64,000 bases of DNA from Brevundimonas naejangsanensis (GCF_000635915.2 NZ_CP015614.1:1781501-1845500), one strand, 5' to 3'. Positions 1 to 8,984 are shown, counted from the stretch's first letter. The notes: a model not told the origin generated them from the letters alone. Numbers and translations: made by a program.

Positions 1-1736
1 TGCGAGGTGATGTCCGGCACCGAGCGCGCATATTCCTTGCGCCACTCCACGCCCGCCGCGAAGGCGACCGGCAGGCTCGTTCCGCTGAACAGCGAGGGGT
101 AGGAGAACAGCTCCCCGTTGACGCTGGCCACCGCGTTCCACTGGCGGGTCAGGTCGTTCCGAACGGTGTAGATGTAGGAGTAGTCGATCGCTTCCTGCGA
201 AGCGACGCCGGCGCCGAACAGGTTCAGCGGCTGACAGCCGCGGGCGCGGGCGTCAGCGCTGCGGCAGACGATCTGGCCATTCAGATTGATGGCGTCGATC
301 GACTCGTAGAACTCCTTCTGCAGCCGGTCGAAGTTGGTGAACTCCGACTTGGTCTGGCCGTAGTTGGCGTAAACTTCGAACCGCCAGCCATTGCTGAAGG
401 CGCCGTCGAACCCGGTCACGAAGCGGGTGGTGTCGTACACGCTCTCATAGGTGCGGATGCCGAAGTCGCGGTCGTTGCGGGTGATGTCGAAGCGCGCCAC
501 CCCGGCGGCGGCCAGCATGGCCTTCAGGTCAGCGGGCAGGAAGGCGTTGTCGGCCTGGATGCGGTAGGCGTTGCCCGTCGCCGTGCCGGGCACGTCGCCG
601 GCGAAGGTGCCGTTCTCGCGCTGGCTGGTCGCTTCGGTGTGGAAATACTTGCCCTCGGCGAACAGGTTCAGTTCGGTGATGTAGTCGTTCGACGGCTGGA
701 ACTGGTGACGCAGCTGCAATTCGCCGCCGTAACGCTCGACCGGGGTGCGCAGGGCGTCTTCGCGGAACTTGAAGCCGTCGCCGCCGATCGAGACCTTCTG
801 CGGACGCCCGGCGCCGTCGACCACGATCTGTCCGCGGTCGAAGGGAACCAGCTTGCCGTCCGGCGTGAAGGTCAGGCTGTAGGCCGCATTGCCGCCGATG
901 GGCGTGACGATCACCGGGGTGAAGCTGTCGTTGGTGATGTTCGTATAGACGTCCCGCGCCATGATGAAGGACGGCAGGCCGTCGTTCGGGCTCTTCTTGT
1001 TCGGGTTCGGGATGTAGGCCAGGCCGCTCATCGCGTAGTCGCGCTCGTGCCGGTACAGGCCCTCGGTCTTGTCATAGGTGCCGGCGGCCATGATGTTGGT
1101 GCGGCCGTCGTTGAAGTTCCGACCGACGGCGACCGAGCCGTAGTAGGTGTTCGGACCTTCAGCCGAACCGTACTGGGCCTGGGCGGCGACGCCGTCGAAG
1201 TCCTGCTTGGTGATGAAGTTGACCACGCCGGCCACGGCGTCCGCGCCGTACACCGCCGAAGACCCGCCCGTCACCGTGTCGACACGGGCGATGGTGGTCT
1301 TGGAGATGGTGTTGACGTCCACGGCGCTGGTGCCGCTGGACCCCGCCACATGGCGGCGACCGTTGACCAGGACCAGGGTCCGGCTGGCTCCGAGGTTGCG
1401 CAGGTTCAGCGTCGCCAGGCCCTGGCCGGCCACCGTATTGGTGGTGCTGGACGCCGAACTGCCCAGGCCGACCTGCGGCTGGCGCGCCATGGCGTCGATC
1501 AGGTTGGTGACGCCGATGTTCTCGATTTCCTGTGCGTCGACCACGTTGACCGGGGTCGAGGCTTCGACGTTCGGGCGGCGGATACGCGAGCCGGTCACCA
1601 CGATGTCGGCGACGGCGCTGGCTTCCGGGTCGCTCGCCGGAGTTTCAGATTGCGCCCAAGCGGGCTGGGCGGCGGCGGCCGTGACGGCCAGACCGGCGAT
1701 CATGGTGCCGGTCTTCAGGTACGCAGACAGTCTCAT
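1..1736 (-). CDS. TonB-dependent outer-membrane receptor (3' end outside window)
   Basis: This gene encodes an outer-membrane receptor that imports a ligand using energy from TonB. The first 578 codons are visible and the C-terminal barrel runs off the window. Residues 1-28 form a signal peptide ending AWA. The plug domain spans about 45-175 and carries the conserved LRNLGASRTLVLVNGRR stretch (112-128) and the GGSSAVYGADAVAGVVNF-type stretch (157-174). Aromatic-rich barrel strands follow. The ATG at 1736 has a GAGGGG ribosome site about 10 bases upstream, after a run of seven A residues in the sense strand. The gene lies 80 bases downstream of a secreted amidohydrolase on the same strand, so the two are probably co-transcribed and act on one substrate. 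The ligand cannot be told from the sequence. Confidence 0.93.
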   Translation of the reverse strand, partial: MRLSAYLKTGTMIAGLAVTAAAAQPAWAQSETPASDPEASAVADIVVTGSRIRRPNVEASTPVNVVDAQEIENIGVTNLIDAMARQPQVGLGSSASSTTNTVAGQGLATLNLRNLGASRTLVLVNGRRHVAGSSGTSAVDVNTISKTTIARVDTVTGGSSAVYGADAVAGVVNFITKQDFDGVAAQAQYGSAEGPNTYYGSVAVGRNFNDGRTNIMAAGTYDKTEGLYRHERDYAMSGLAYIPNPNKKSPNDGLPSFIMARDVYTNITNDSFTPVIVTPIGGNAAYSLTFTPDGKLVPFDRGQIVVDGAGRPQKVSIGGDGFKFREDALRTPVERYGGELQLRHQFQPSNDYITELNLFAEGKYFHTEATSQRENGTFAGDVPGTATGNAYRIQADNAFLPADLKAMLAAAGVARFDITRNDRDFGIRTYESVYDTTRFVTGFDGAFSNGWRFEVYANYGQTKSEFTNFDRLQKEFYESIDAINLNGQIVCRSADARARGCQPLNLFGAGVASQEAIDYSYIYTVRNDLTRQWNAVASVNGELFSYPSLFSGTSLPVAFAAGVEWRKEYARSVPDITS

Positions 1737-1816
1737 TGAATCACCCCTCGTTTTTTTGATGTGAAGCACGGGCGCGCCCTCCCCATTAGGCAGCGCCCGG
1801 CTCGTCCGTTGTTGGT

Positions 1817-3487
1817 TCAGCGCCCTCCTTGCGCCTCGCCTCGTTCGGCTTTTTGCCGCTCGACCATGGCCCGCACGTCGGCCAGCAGGGCCGGCGCGTC
1901 GTAGGCGACGCCGCGCGCCACCGTCCAACGCACCCCGCCGACCGTCTCGATGCGGTTCTCAGGGCTCAGGCGCTCATGCCCGGTGCCGTAAAGCGTCTTG
2001 AAGTTGGCCAGCGGGTTCTCGGTCGTGATGACCAGATCCGCGCTCATGCCCGGCCGCACGATGCCGAAGGTCGGCGCCTTGCCGGTCGGCTCGGCCAGGG
2101 TCATGGCGCCGTCCATCGTCGCGGCGCGCACGATCTCCAGCGGATGGAAGCCCGCCTCCTGAAGCAGCTCCAGTTCTTCGACGTAGCCAAAGCCGTACAG
2201 CTTCCAGATGAAGCCCGAGTCCGACCCGACCGTCACCCGGCCGCCGACCTTCTTGTAGTCGTTCAGCAGCCGCATGAACCGCTCATAGAAGCGGCGCCAC
2301 GCCACCTCGTTCGAGGTCGTCCAGTCGAAGAAGTAGCTGCCGTGGTTGTCGCGCGTCGACTGGAAGTAGTCGGCCAGCGTCGGCAGGGTGTAGGTCTGGT
2401 GCCACGGCGCATTGCGGGCCTTCATCAGGTCGCGCGACGCCGCATAGATGGTCATCGTCGGATCGAAGACGACGCCCGCCTCCTTCTGGGCCTCCAGATA
2501 GGCGTACCACTGCGGCGAGCCGGGCTCGACCTCGTCCCAGATCTCGGCCGCCTCGCCGAACCGCTTCTGCTCGTCGTAGAAATTATAGTCGGTCGGATAA
2601 TTCTGGATCGTCCGTCCGCCCAGCAGGGATTCGAAGTGGCCGTAGAAGTGGGTGATGGTCCCCAGGCCCGCCGCCGCCAGCTGTTCGGCGTTCAGCTGCG
2701 CCACGCCCGGCTGGGCGATGTGGGCCACGGTGCCCATGCCGACCTTCTTGGCCTCGTCGAGCGCGGCCAGGACCACCTCGGGCGTCTCGTCGCCGCGCAG
2801 GAAGAACTTGATCCCGTCCACGCCGTTGGCCGCGCCCCAACGCACCCATTCACGCGCCATCTCCGGATTGCGGATGCGGCCGCGCGACCAGCCCGAGCCG
2901 ATGGTCTGATAGTTGTAGATGCGCGGTGCGACGATCTCGCCCCGGGCCGAGCGGGCCTTTTCCGACACGGCGATGTCATGCGGCGCCAGGCTGACGCCGC
3001 GCACCGTCGTCACGCCGTGGGCCAGCCACAGCTTGTAGACATACTCCAGGTCCGGCGCCTTCTGAGGGCTGCCGCCGTGGGCGTGGGCGTCGACGAAGCC
3101 CGGCATGACATACATGCCGCGCGCGTCGATCTCGTGCGCGGCGTTCAGCGGCGGACGGCCCTCGCGTTCCGGCAGGCCCGGCCAGCCGGCCTGAATGATG
3201 TCGGTGATCTTGTCGTTCTCGATGACGATGTCGACCGGCCCCATCGGCGGCGCGCCCGTGCCGTCGATCAGCATGGCGCCGCGGACCACCATCAGCGGAT
3301 AAGGGCCGTATCCCTCGCCCGCCCGGCGCGCCGGCGCCGGGTTCAGGCTGGCGCGCGCCGGAGCCGCCTGGGTTTGAGCCTGAGCTTGGGCCGAAGCCAC
3401 GCTCGGCGCCGTCGCCAGCATCAGGGCGGCCGCACAGGCCGCGCCGGCGCCGCTGAAGATAGACCTAGTCTCTAAACGAGTCCGCAA
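1817..3487 (-). CDS. Secreted metal-dependent amidohydrolase (imidazolonepropionase-like)
   Basis: This is an amidohydrolase-superfamily enzyme of 556 residues, expected to act in the periplasm. Residues 1-34 form a signal peptide with cleavage near ASA-Q. A beta-sandwich segment (about 65-128) precedes the TIM barrel. The metal and catalytic residues of the family are visible: HAH at 135-137, K227 in GIKFF, H256 in VAHIAQ, H280 in ITHFYGH and D423 in VGSDSGF. The start is TTG at 3487, preceded by a GGGAGGG ribosome site; a later start would cut into the signal peptide. Secreted members of this family often hydrolyse cyclic dipeptides or acylated amino acids, but the substrate here is unknown. 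Its position just upstream of the TonB receptor and next to an amino-acid permease suggests a peptide-derived nutrient. Confidence 0.88.
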   Translation of the reverse strand: MRTRLETRSIFSGAGAACAAALMLATAPSVASAQAQAQTQAAPARASLNPAPARRAGEGYGPYPLMVVRGAMLIDGTGAPPMGPVDIVIENDKITDIIQAGWPGLPEREGRPPLNAAHEIDARGMYVMPGFVDAHAHGGSPQKAPDLEYVYKLWLAHGVTTVRGVSLAPHDIAVSEKARSARGEIVAPRIYNYQTIGSGWSRGRIRNPEMAREWVRWGAANGVDGIKFFLRGDETPEVVLAALDEAKKVGMGTVAHIAQPGVAQLNAEQLAAAGLGTITHFYGHFESLLGGRTIQNYPTDYNFYDEQKRFGEAAEIWDEVEPGSPQWYAYLEAQKEAGVVFDPTMTIYAASRDLMKARNAPWHQTYTLPTLADYFQSTRDNHGSYFFDWTTSNEVAWRRFYERFMRLLNDYKKVGGRVTVGSDSGFIWKLYGFGYVEELELLQEAGFHPLEIVRAATMDGAMTLAEPTGKAPTFGIVRPGMSADLVITTENPLANFKTLYGTGHERLSPENRIETVGGVRWTVARGVAYDAPALLADVRAMVERQKAERGEAQGGR

Positions 3488-3880
3488 GCTCCAATCCCTC
3501 CCAAGATCGACGGTCTTTCAGACCCGTGCCAGCGCAAGTCGGGCCCCTCAGCCCGACGCCAATTCGCTACCACCCCAAAGCAGACAAGAGTTTCGGATAT
3601 TCTCCACCCTGCGGAATAAAATTCACGAAGAAGCGGCCAGACGTATACGTTCTTCGAAACCCAATATTTCTGACCTATAAAGCGAAAGAGGCGTTGTTTA
3701 TCCGGCAATTCTGATTTTATGATCCCCTGAAGGCGATAAAACGCGGCAGATTGGGGTCGTTTTTTTTAGCCACGTTCGGCCGACGATCGCGCTGCGCGCC
3801 AAGAATGCTGCGCCACATCGACGGTATCCCGAATATTTTCTGTTCTACCGAATAACATTCGCAACGTCTGGGGAAGACGC
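3488..3880. promoter_or_regulatory. Divergent intergenic region, AT-rich
   Basis: This 393-base stretch separates the divergent amidohydrolase and permease genes. It is clearly richer in A and T than its surroundings, especially 3590-3760, so it probably holds both promoters. Two short open frames inside it (3472-3708 minus and 3526-3714 plus) lack a ribosome site and protein-like composition. No convincing operator palindrome was seen. Confidence 0.5.
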
Positions 3881-5284
3881 ATGAGTTTCTTGACACGTCG
3901 CAAGGCCCTGCCTGCGCTGGGGGGCGCAGCACGCAAGGTCGATGGGCTGAAGCCCACTCTGTCCTGGCCGCACCTGGTCGCCCTGGGCGTCGGCGCCATT
4001 GTCGGCACCGGTATCTACACTCTCATCGGCGTGGGAGCGGAACGGGCAGGTCCGGCGGTCATGCTCGCCTTCGTCATCGCAGGGATCGTCTGCGTCTGCG
4101 CCGCCCTGGCCTATGCCGAACTGGCGACGATGATCCCCGAGTCGGGCTCAGCCTACACCTATTCCTACACCACGCTGGGCGAGGGCGCGGCCTGGATGGT
4201 CGGTTGGAGCCTGATCCTGGAATACACCGTGGTCTGTTCGGCGGTGGCCGTCGGCTGGGCGGGGTATTTTTCGGGGATGATGGAGGGCATCGGCATGGGC
4301 CTGCCCGCCGTGCTGACCTCGGCGCCGTCGCAGGGCGGCATCGTCAACCTGCCGGCCGTCGTCATCGTCGCCGCCGTGGCGGGTCTGCTGGTCGCCGGCA
4401 CCAAGGAAAGCGCCTCGATCAACGCCGCCCTGGTGGTGGTCAAGATCGCCGCCCTGATCGCCTTCGTGGCCATCGCCCTGCCCCACTTCAACGCCGACAA
4501 CCTCAAACCCTTCATGCCGTACGGCTTCTCGCACGGGGTCGGGGCTCAGACCGGCGTGATGGCGGCGGCGGCCATCATCTTCTTCGCCTTCTACGGCTTC
4601 GACGCCGTAGCCACGGCGGCCGAGGAAACCCGCAACCCCGCCCGCGACCTGACCATCGGCATCATCGGTTCGATGGTGGCCTGCGTCGCCATCTATATGG
4701 CCGTGGCCATCGCCGCCCTGGGCGCCATGCCCTTCACCGAGTTCATGAAGTCGCCCGAGCCGCTGTCGCACATCATCCGCACCGTCGGCTCGGACCTGTG
4801 GGCCACCCTGATCGCGGGCGCGGCGGTCGTCGCCCTGCCGACCGTCATCCTGGCCTTCATGTTCGGCCAGAGCCGCATCTTCTTCGTCATGGCGCGCGAC
4901 GGCCTGCTGCCGCGCAGCCTGGCCCATGTGTCCAAGCGGTCCGGCGGCCCGGTCCGTGTGACGGCGGGAACGGCCGTCCTGATGGCGATCATCGCGGGCT
5001 TCATCCCCCTGGGCGACCTGGCCGCCCTGGCCAACGCCGGGACGCTGGCGGCTTTCGCCTCGGTCGGCCTGTGCCTGATCGTGCTGCGTCGCCGCGAGCC
5101 GAGCCGCCCGCGCGTCTTCCGCGCCCCGGTCTGGTGGCTGGTGGGGCCGATCGCCATCGCCGGCTGCATCTATCTGTTCTTCAGCCTGCCGGCCTCGACC
5201 CAGATCAACTTCGTCATCTGGAATGTGATCGGGGTGGCGGTCTATCTGCTCTACAGTCGGCGCAACAGCCTGCTGAACGGCTAA
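3881..5284 (+). CDS. APC-family amino acid permease
   Basis: This is an inner-membrane amino-acid transporter of 467 residues with about 12 hydrophobic helices, typical of the cationic amino-acid transporter branch of the APC superfamily. The first helix carries the GAIVGTGIYTLIG substrate-binding break (about 33-45). FYGFDAVATAAEETRNPARD (about 230-249) is the conserved helix-6/loop signature. The ATG has a GGGGAAG ribosome site. A strong hairpin terminator follows the stop. The gene is divergent from the secreted amidohydrolase and could take up amino acids released by it. Substrate specificity is not readable from the sequence. Confidence 0.93.
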   Translation: MSFLTRRKALPALGGAARKVDGLKPTLSWPHLVALGVGAIVGTGIYTLIGVGAERAGPAVMLAFVIAGIVCVCAALAYAELATMIPESGSAYTYSYTTLGEGAAWMVGWSLILEYTVVCSAVAVGWAGYFSGMMEGIGMGLPAVLTSAPSQGGIVNLPAVVIVAAVAGLLVAGTKESASINAALVVVKIAALIAFVAIALPHFNADNLKPFMPYGFSHGVGAQTGVMAAAAIIFFAFYGFDAVATAAEETRNPARDLTIGIIGSMVACVAIYMAVAIAALGAMPFTEFMKSPEPLSHIIRTVGSDLWATLIAGAAVVALPTVILAFMFGQSRIFFVMARDGLLPRSLAHVSKRSGGPVRVTAGTAVLMAIIAGFIPLGDLAALANAGTLAAFASVGLCLIVLRRREPSRPRVFRAPVWWLVGPIAIAGCIYLFFSLPASTQINFVIWNVIGVAVYLLYSRRNSLLNG

Positions 5285-5289
5285 GAAAC

Positions 5290-5321
5290 AAGGGCGCCGA
5301 GGCAGACCTCGGCGCCCTTTT
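5290..5321. terminator. Bidirectional hairpin terminator
   Basis: A 12-bp perfect stem (5291-5302 with 5307-5318) encloses the 4-base loop CAGA. It has A residues on the left and TTTT on the right. It lies between the converging permease and GGDEF genes and could serve both. Confidence 0.85.
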
Positions 5322-5328
5322 CAATTCG

Positions 5329-6060
5329 TCAGCGCGTCGCTTCCGGCCGTGTTTTCTTGCGCAGCCACATGGCCGCGTCCGCCTCGGCCAGCCAGATGTC
5401 GGCATCCGCCTGTCCGGCGAATGCGCGCACGCCGAAGGAGCCGCCCAGGGGCAGACGCTCGCCTTGCCAGACGAAGCCTTCGCTGTTCAGCGCCTCGCTC
5501 AGCCGCCGCGCCTTCTCGCGCCCTTCCTCGGCGCCTGCGTTCATCAGCACCACGGTGAACTCATCCCCGCCCATGCGGCCCACGGCGTCGGACTCGCGGA
5601 CATTCGCCATCAGCAGCTCGGCCACAGCGATCAGGGCCGCGTCGCCCGCAGCATGGCCCAGGCGGTCGTTGATTCCCTTGAACCCGTCCAGATCGAGATA
5701 CAGCAGCGCCGCCTCGACCCCGTGGCGGCGGCAATAGGCCAGATTGCGCGCCAGCACCGTCATGAAGCCGCGCCGGTTCAGCGCCGGCGTCAGCACGTCG
5801 TGATCGGCCAAGGCCTCGGCCCGTTCAGCCCGCTCGGTCAGGGCCGCTATCTCGGCGTGCAGACGCGTGATCTCGGCCTGCAAGTCCGCCTTCGCGTCCG
5901 CAGCGGTCGTCTGTTCGGCCAGGTGGTTCAAGGCAGGCTCCGACGCCGCATTTCCGGCCGACTCACGGCCCCACGACGCAGCTGAGTCTAGCGTCCTCGG
6001 TTGCGGGCGCAACGCGGGTGCTGTAACGGGCCGCTTTCCGCATGGGGAGCCTTTGCGCAT
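5329..6060 (-). CDS. GGDEF diguanylate cyclase
   Basis: This protein makes the second messenger cyclic di-GMP. A short coiled-coil-like segment precedes a complete GGDEF domain. The active-site loop reads GGDEF with no substitutions. RESD lies five residues before it, matching an intact RxxD inhibitory I-site, so both activity and product inhibition are expected. No transmembrane or receiver domain is seen, so the protein is probably cytosolic. The start is uncertain: the ATG at 6060 gives 243 residues and overlaps the start codon of divergent purE, whereas a TTG at 5931 would give 200 residues and keep the whole catalytic domain. The residues before about 5931 look unlike a conserved domain. 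Confidence 0.85.
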   Translation of the reverse strand: MRKGSPCGKRPVTAPALRPQPRTLDSAASWGRESAGNAASEPALNHLAEQTTAADAKADLQAEITRLHAEIAALTERAERAEALADHDVLTPALNRRGFMTVLARNLAYCRRHGVEAALLYLDLDGFKGINDRLGHAAGDAALIAVAELLMANVRESDAVGRMGGDEFTVVLMNAGAEEGREKARRLSEALNSEGFVWQGERLPLGGSFGVRAFAGQADADIWLAEADAAMWLRKKTRPEATR

Positions 6061-6565
6061 GACCGCCTCCACGCCGCCGGCCACGACGCCTCCTGTCGCC
6101 ATCATCATGGGCAGCCGCTCCGACTGGCCCACGATGAAGCTGGCCGCCGACCGCCTGGACCAGTTGGGCGTCGCCTGGGAGGCCAAGGTCGTCAGCGCCC
6201 ACCGCACGCCCCAGCGCCTCTATGACTTCGCCACCACGGCCAAGGACAAGGGCTTCAAGGTCGTGATCGCGGGCGCTGGGGGCGCGGCCCACCTGCCGGG
6301 CATGGCCGCCTCGATGACCGACCTGCCGGTGCTGGGCGTGCCGGTCCAGTCCAAGGCGCTGAAGGGCCTCGATTCCCTGCTCGCCATTGTCCAGATGCCC
6401 GGCGGCGTGCCCGTCGCGACCCTGGCTATCGGCGAGGCGGGCGCCGCCAACGCCGGCATTCTGGCGGCGCAGATCCTGGCCCTGTCCGATTCCGCTATCG
6501 CCGAGCGTCTATCCGCCTTCCGCGCCGCCCAGACCGAATCCGTCGCCGAAAGCGTCGAAGACTGA
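6059..6565 (+). CDS. purE: N5-carboxyaminoimidazole ribonucleotide mutase
   Basis: PurE converts N5-CAIR to CAIR in de novo purine synthesis. The 168-residue length is normal for class I PurE. The GSRSDWPTM substrate loop near residue 17 and the SAHRTP histidine motif near residue 44 are both present, followed by the [11 protein letters not shown] phosphate-binding stretch. The ATG at 6059 has a GGGGAG ribosome site eight bases upstream, which favours it over the longer frame. Its TGA overlaps the ATG of purK (TGATG), so the pair is translationally coupled. The start codon overlaps in antisense the possible ATG of the GGDEF gene. Confidence 0.97.
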   Translation: MTASTPPATTPPVAIIMGSRSDWPTMKLAADRLDQLGVAWEAKVVSAHRTPQRLYDFATTAKDKGFKVVIAGAGGAAHLPGMAASMTDLPVLGVPVQSKALKGLDSLLAIVQMPGGVPVATLAIGEAGAANAGILAAQILALSDSAIAERLSAFRAAQTESVAESVED

Positions 6566-7638
6566 TGCCCGATCTTCCCCTGCCTCCCGGTTCGACCCTC
6601 GGCATTCTCGGCGGGGGTCAGTTGGGCCGGATGTTGGCGCAGGCCGCCGAACGTCTGGGCTTCGACGTGGTGATCCTCGATCCCCAGCCGGACTGCCCGG
6701 CCGCCCGCGTCTCGCGCGCCCAGATCACCGCCCCCTATGACGACCCCGACGCCCTGCAGGCCCTGGGCCGTCTGTGCGACGTCGTCACCTTCGAGTTCGA
6801 GAACGTCCCCGCCGCCTCGGTCGAGACCCTGGCCGAGGCCGGCGCCCTGGTCGCGCCGGGACCGACGGCTCTGGCTGTGGCTCAGGACCGGGTGGATGAG
6901 AAGACCTATCTGAATGCCGTCGGCGCCCCGACCGTTGATTTCGCCGCCGTGACGACGCTGGACGACCTGACCGCCGCCATCGACCGCCTAGGCCTGCCCG
7001 CCCTGCTGAAAACCCGCCGCGAAGGTTATGACGGCAAGGGCCAGGTCTGGATCCGCGACGCCTCCGACGCCCAGGCCGCCTTCGACGCCATCGGCCGCCG
7101 CCCCGCCGTGCTGGAGGCCGCCGCCGTCTTTAATCGCGAGCTGTCTGTGATCGCCGCGCGCGGCCGCGACGGCGCCGTCGCCGTCTATCCCTTGGGCGAG
7201 AACGTCCACCAGAACGGGGTGCTGAAGACCACCACCGCCCCCGCCGCCGTCGATCCGGCCACGCAAGGACGCGCCGAAGCCATCGCCGCTGCGGTGCTGG
7301 ACGGCCTGGACTATATCGGCGTCATGGGCATCGAACTGTTCGACATGGGCAGCGGAGAGTTGCTGGTGAACGAGGTCGCCCCGCGCGTTCACAACACCGG
7401 CCACTGGACCCAGGACGGCTGCGTCTGCGACCAGTTCGAGCAGCACGTCCGCGCCGTCGTCGGCTGGCCGCTGGGCCCGAGCAACGCCCATGCCCGCATC
7501 GAGATGACCAACCTGCTGGGCGACGAGGTCGATCAATGGCGCACGCTGGCCGCCGAGCCGAACGCCCGGCTGCACCTCTACGGCAAGCACGACGCCCGGC
7601 CGGGACGGAAGATGGCGCACGTCAACCGCATCCTCTGA
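6565..7638 (+). CDS. purK: N5-carboxyaminoimidazole ribonucleotide synthase
   Basis: PurK is the ATP-grasp enzyme that carboxylates AIR with bicarbonate to give N5-CAIR, the substrate of PurE. The 357-residue protein starts with the GILGGGQLGRML nucleotide-binding stretch. It continues with the ATP-grasp core (KTRREGYDGKGQ near residue 150) and the metal-binding segment ELLVNEVAPRVHNTGHWT near 268. It overlaps purE by one base, giving stoichiometric coupling. A hairpin of the CTCTCCC family follows 16 bases after the stop. Confidence 0.97.
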   Translation: MPDLPLPPGSTLGILGGGQLGRMLAQAAERLGFDVVILDPQPDCPAARVSRAQITAPYDDPDALQALGRLCDVVTFEFENVPAASVETLAEAGALVAPGPTALAVAQDRVDEKTYLNAVGAPTVDFAAVTTLDDLTAAIDRLGLPALLKTRREGYDGKGQVWIRDASDAQAAFDAIGRRPAVLEAAAVFNRELSVIAARGRDGAVAVYPLGENVHQNGVLKTTTAPAAVDPATQGRAEAIAAAVLDGLDYIGVMGIELFDMGSGELLVNEVAPRVHNTGHWTQDGCVCDQFEQHVRAVVGWPLGPSNAHARIEMTNLLGDEVDQWRTLAAEPNARLHLYGKHDARPGRKMAHVNRIL

Positions 7639-7654
7639 ACCCTTCCACAGCCTT

Positions 7655-7675
7655 CCCTCTCCCGATGGGAGAGGG
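7655..7675. repeat. CCTCTCCC/GGGAGAGG hairpin between convergent genes
   Basis: A 9-bp perfect stem (7655-7663 with 7667-7675) closes a GAT loop. It lies between the ends of purK and the COQ9 gene. The same motif recurs elsewhere in the window right after stop codons. It lacks a clear T tract, so a role as terminator or mRNA 3'-end structure is inferred. Confidence 0.6.
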
Positions 7676-7677
7676 TG

Positions 7678-8343
7678 TTACGCCTTGGCGCCGTAGCGCA
7701 GCCGCCCCAGCGCCTCGGTGATCGAGCGCACGGGCGCGTCGAAATCCTTGCCCGCCTTCCACTTCTCGAAGGCCATGACGTTTTCGATGCGGCGAGCGAC
7801 AAAGGCTTCCGCCGCCTCGCGCCCGTCGAACCAGCGCATGGTCAGGGCGGGAATCAGGATTCCGCCCAGAATCGCCCGCTTGGAGTAGTGATTCTGGTCC
7901 GTCGCCGTGTCCCCGGCCCAACGCCAGAGATGATCCGCCGTCCCCCACGCCAGCTTGAAGCCCAGATCCACATTGGTCGGCAGGCTGAGGAAGCCCGCGC
8001 AACGCTTGGCCGCTTCGATGTCCTGCGCCCCCGCCTCCATCCGCGCCGAGACGGCGGCGGCGATTCGTTCGCGAATCTTCATCGTCGATGCGGGCGTGGC
8101 TTCCAGCGCCTTCAAGGCGCGCGCGTCGTGGCGGCGCGACAACAGGACCGCCAGATCGCGCGCCCCGTTAGGCAGCAGCAGCTCCTGGTCGCCTAGCGAC
8201 AGGCCGCACGCCTCGCACGCGGCGCGCGTCAGGCGCGCGTTCCAGCCCAGCGCGGGCGCGCGTTCTATGGCCGCGTCCAGAACGGCCTGTTCGGTGCGGT
8301 CGGCCCAATCGCCTTTCGGTGCGGTCTCGGCTGTCTCGGTCAT
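7678..8343 (-). CDS. COQ9-family ubiquinone biosynthesis protein
   Basis: This 221-residue protein belongs to the COQ9 family, whose members bind lipid and assist ubiquinone biosynthesis. The N-terminal part resembles a TetR-like fold. The conserved COQ9 segment containing GTADHLWRWAGDTATDQNHYSKR (about 150-172) is present, followed by a helix-rich tail. The ATG at 8343 was chosen because residues upstream in the longer frame are not conserved-looking. The gene faces purK across a shared hairpin and is divergent from rpsU. ubiD lies far away at 59 kb. Confidence 0.85.
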   Translation of the reverse strand: MTETAETAPKGDWADRTEQAVLDAAIERAPALGWNARLTRAACEACGLSLGDQELLLPNGARDLAVLLSRRHDARALKALEATPASTMKIRERIAAAVSARMEAGAQDIEAAKRCAGFLSLPTNVDLGFKLAWGTADHLWRWAGDTATDQNHYSKRAILGGILIPALTMRWFDGREAAEAFVARRIENVMAFEKWKAGKDFDAPVRSITEALGRLRYGAKA

Positions 8344-8533
8344 GGGCGGCACGATACGCCCATACGGCGGGCGTTTCGACCCATCACGATTAGGCGCGAC
8401 GATCTGGACACGCCCCCCCCGATCATGTATCAGCGCGCCTTCACTCGAGAGGGCTTCCTCTTGAGCGTGGTTTTGTTTTGTCTGCCCGTCTCCCTTGGAA
8501 AGGACGCGGCGGGCGGCCAAAGGAGAGAGACCC

Positions 8534-8767
8534 CTGGTTCAGATTTTTGTCCGCGACAACAATGTCGATCAGGCGCTGAAAGCCCTGAAGAAGAAGATGC
8601 AGCGCGAAGGCAGCTTCCGTGAAATGAAGCGTCACGTGCACTTCGAAAAGCCGTCGGAAAAGCGCGCTCGCCAAAAGGCCGAAGCCGTCCGTCGCGCCCG
8701 CAAGCTGGCTCGCAAGCGCGCCCAGCGCGAAGGCCTGCTGCCGGCCCCGAAGGGTCGCGGTCGCTAA
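8534..8767 (+). CDS. rpsU: 30S ribosomal protein S21, apparent CTG start
   Basis: S21 is a small basic protein of the 30S ribosomal subunit. The conserved N-terminus [20 protein letters not shown] is followed by a strongly basic helix and a GRGR tail. Family members begin Met-Val-Gln-Ile, which here places the initiator on CTG at 8534, behind an AAAGGAGAG ribosome site at a good distance (8518-8526). The only canonical in-frame alternative is TTG at 8495. That would add 13 non-conserved residues and place the strong ribosome site inside the coding region. A strong terminator follows. The CTG start is an inference. Confidence 0.93.
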   Translation: MVQIFVRDNNVDQALKALKKKMQREGSFREMKRHVHFEKPSEKRARQKAEAVRRARKLARKRAQREGLLPAPKGRGR

Positions 8768-8790
8768 GGCCGACTGACGCCTGAAAGATC

Positions 8791-8825
8791 AAAGGCCGCC
8801 CCGGTTCGCCGGGGCGGCCTTTTTC
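8791..8825 (+). terminator. Rho-independent terminator of rpsU
   Basis: A 14-bp stem (8791-8804 with 8809-8822) with a TTCG loop is followed by TTTTTC. It lies 24 bases after the rpsU stop. Confidence 0.92.
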
Positions 8826-8875
8826 TTTGTCTGGGTCCAGGCCGCCCCCAGCGCTCTCTCCCCTCTCCCCTCTCC

Positions 8876-8984
8876 GTCATCTTCGGACTTGATCCGAGGA
8901 TTCAGTTATCCGTTGCCTCGCTCTTTCCGATTCAGCGCCGCGTTCGGGGCCTCGCCCGATCCTCGGATCAAGTCCGAGGATGAC
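8876..8984. repeat. Long-range inverted repeat of a dispersed intergenic element
   Basis: Arms at 8876-8902 and 8958-8984 are inverted copies of about 27 bases with one internal mismatch. Each arm is itself a partial palindrome of the GTCATCYTCGGACTTGATCC type. A third related unit lies at 32899-32926. The element sits in an otherwise gene-free stretch (8826-9108) between the ends of rpsU and the ABC permease gene. Confidence 0.75.

Noticed and set aside
3472..3714. Two short open frames in the amidohydrolase/permease gap
   Set aside because: They overlap each other on opposite strands in AT-rich promoter-like DNA and lack ribosome sites.
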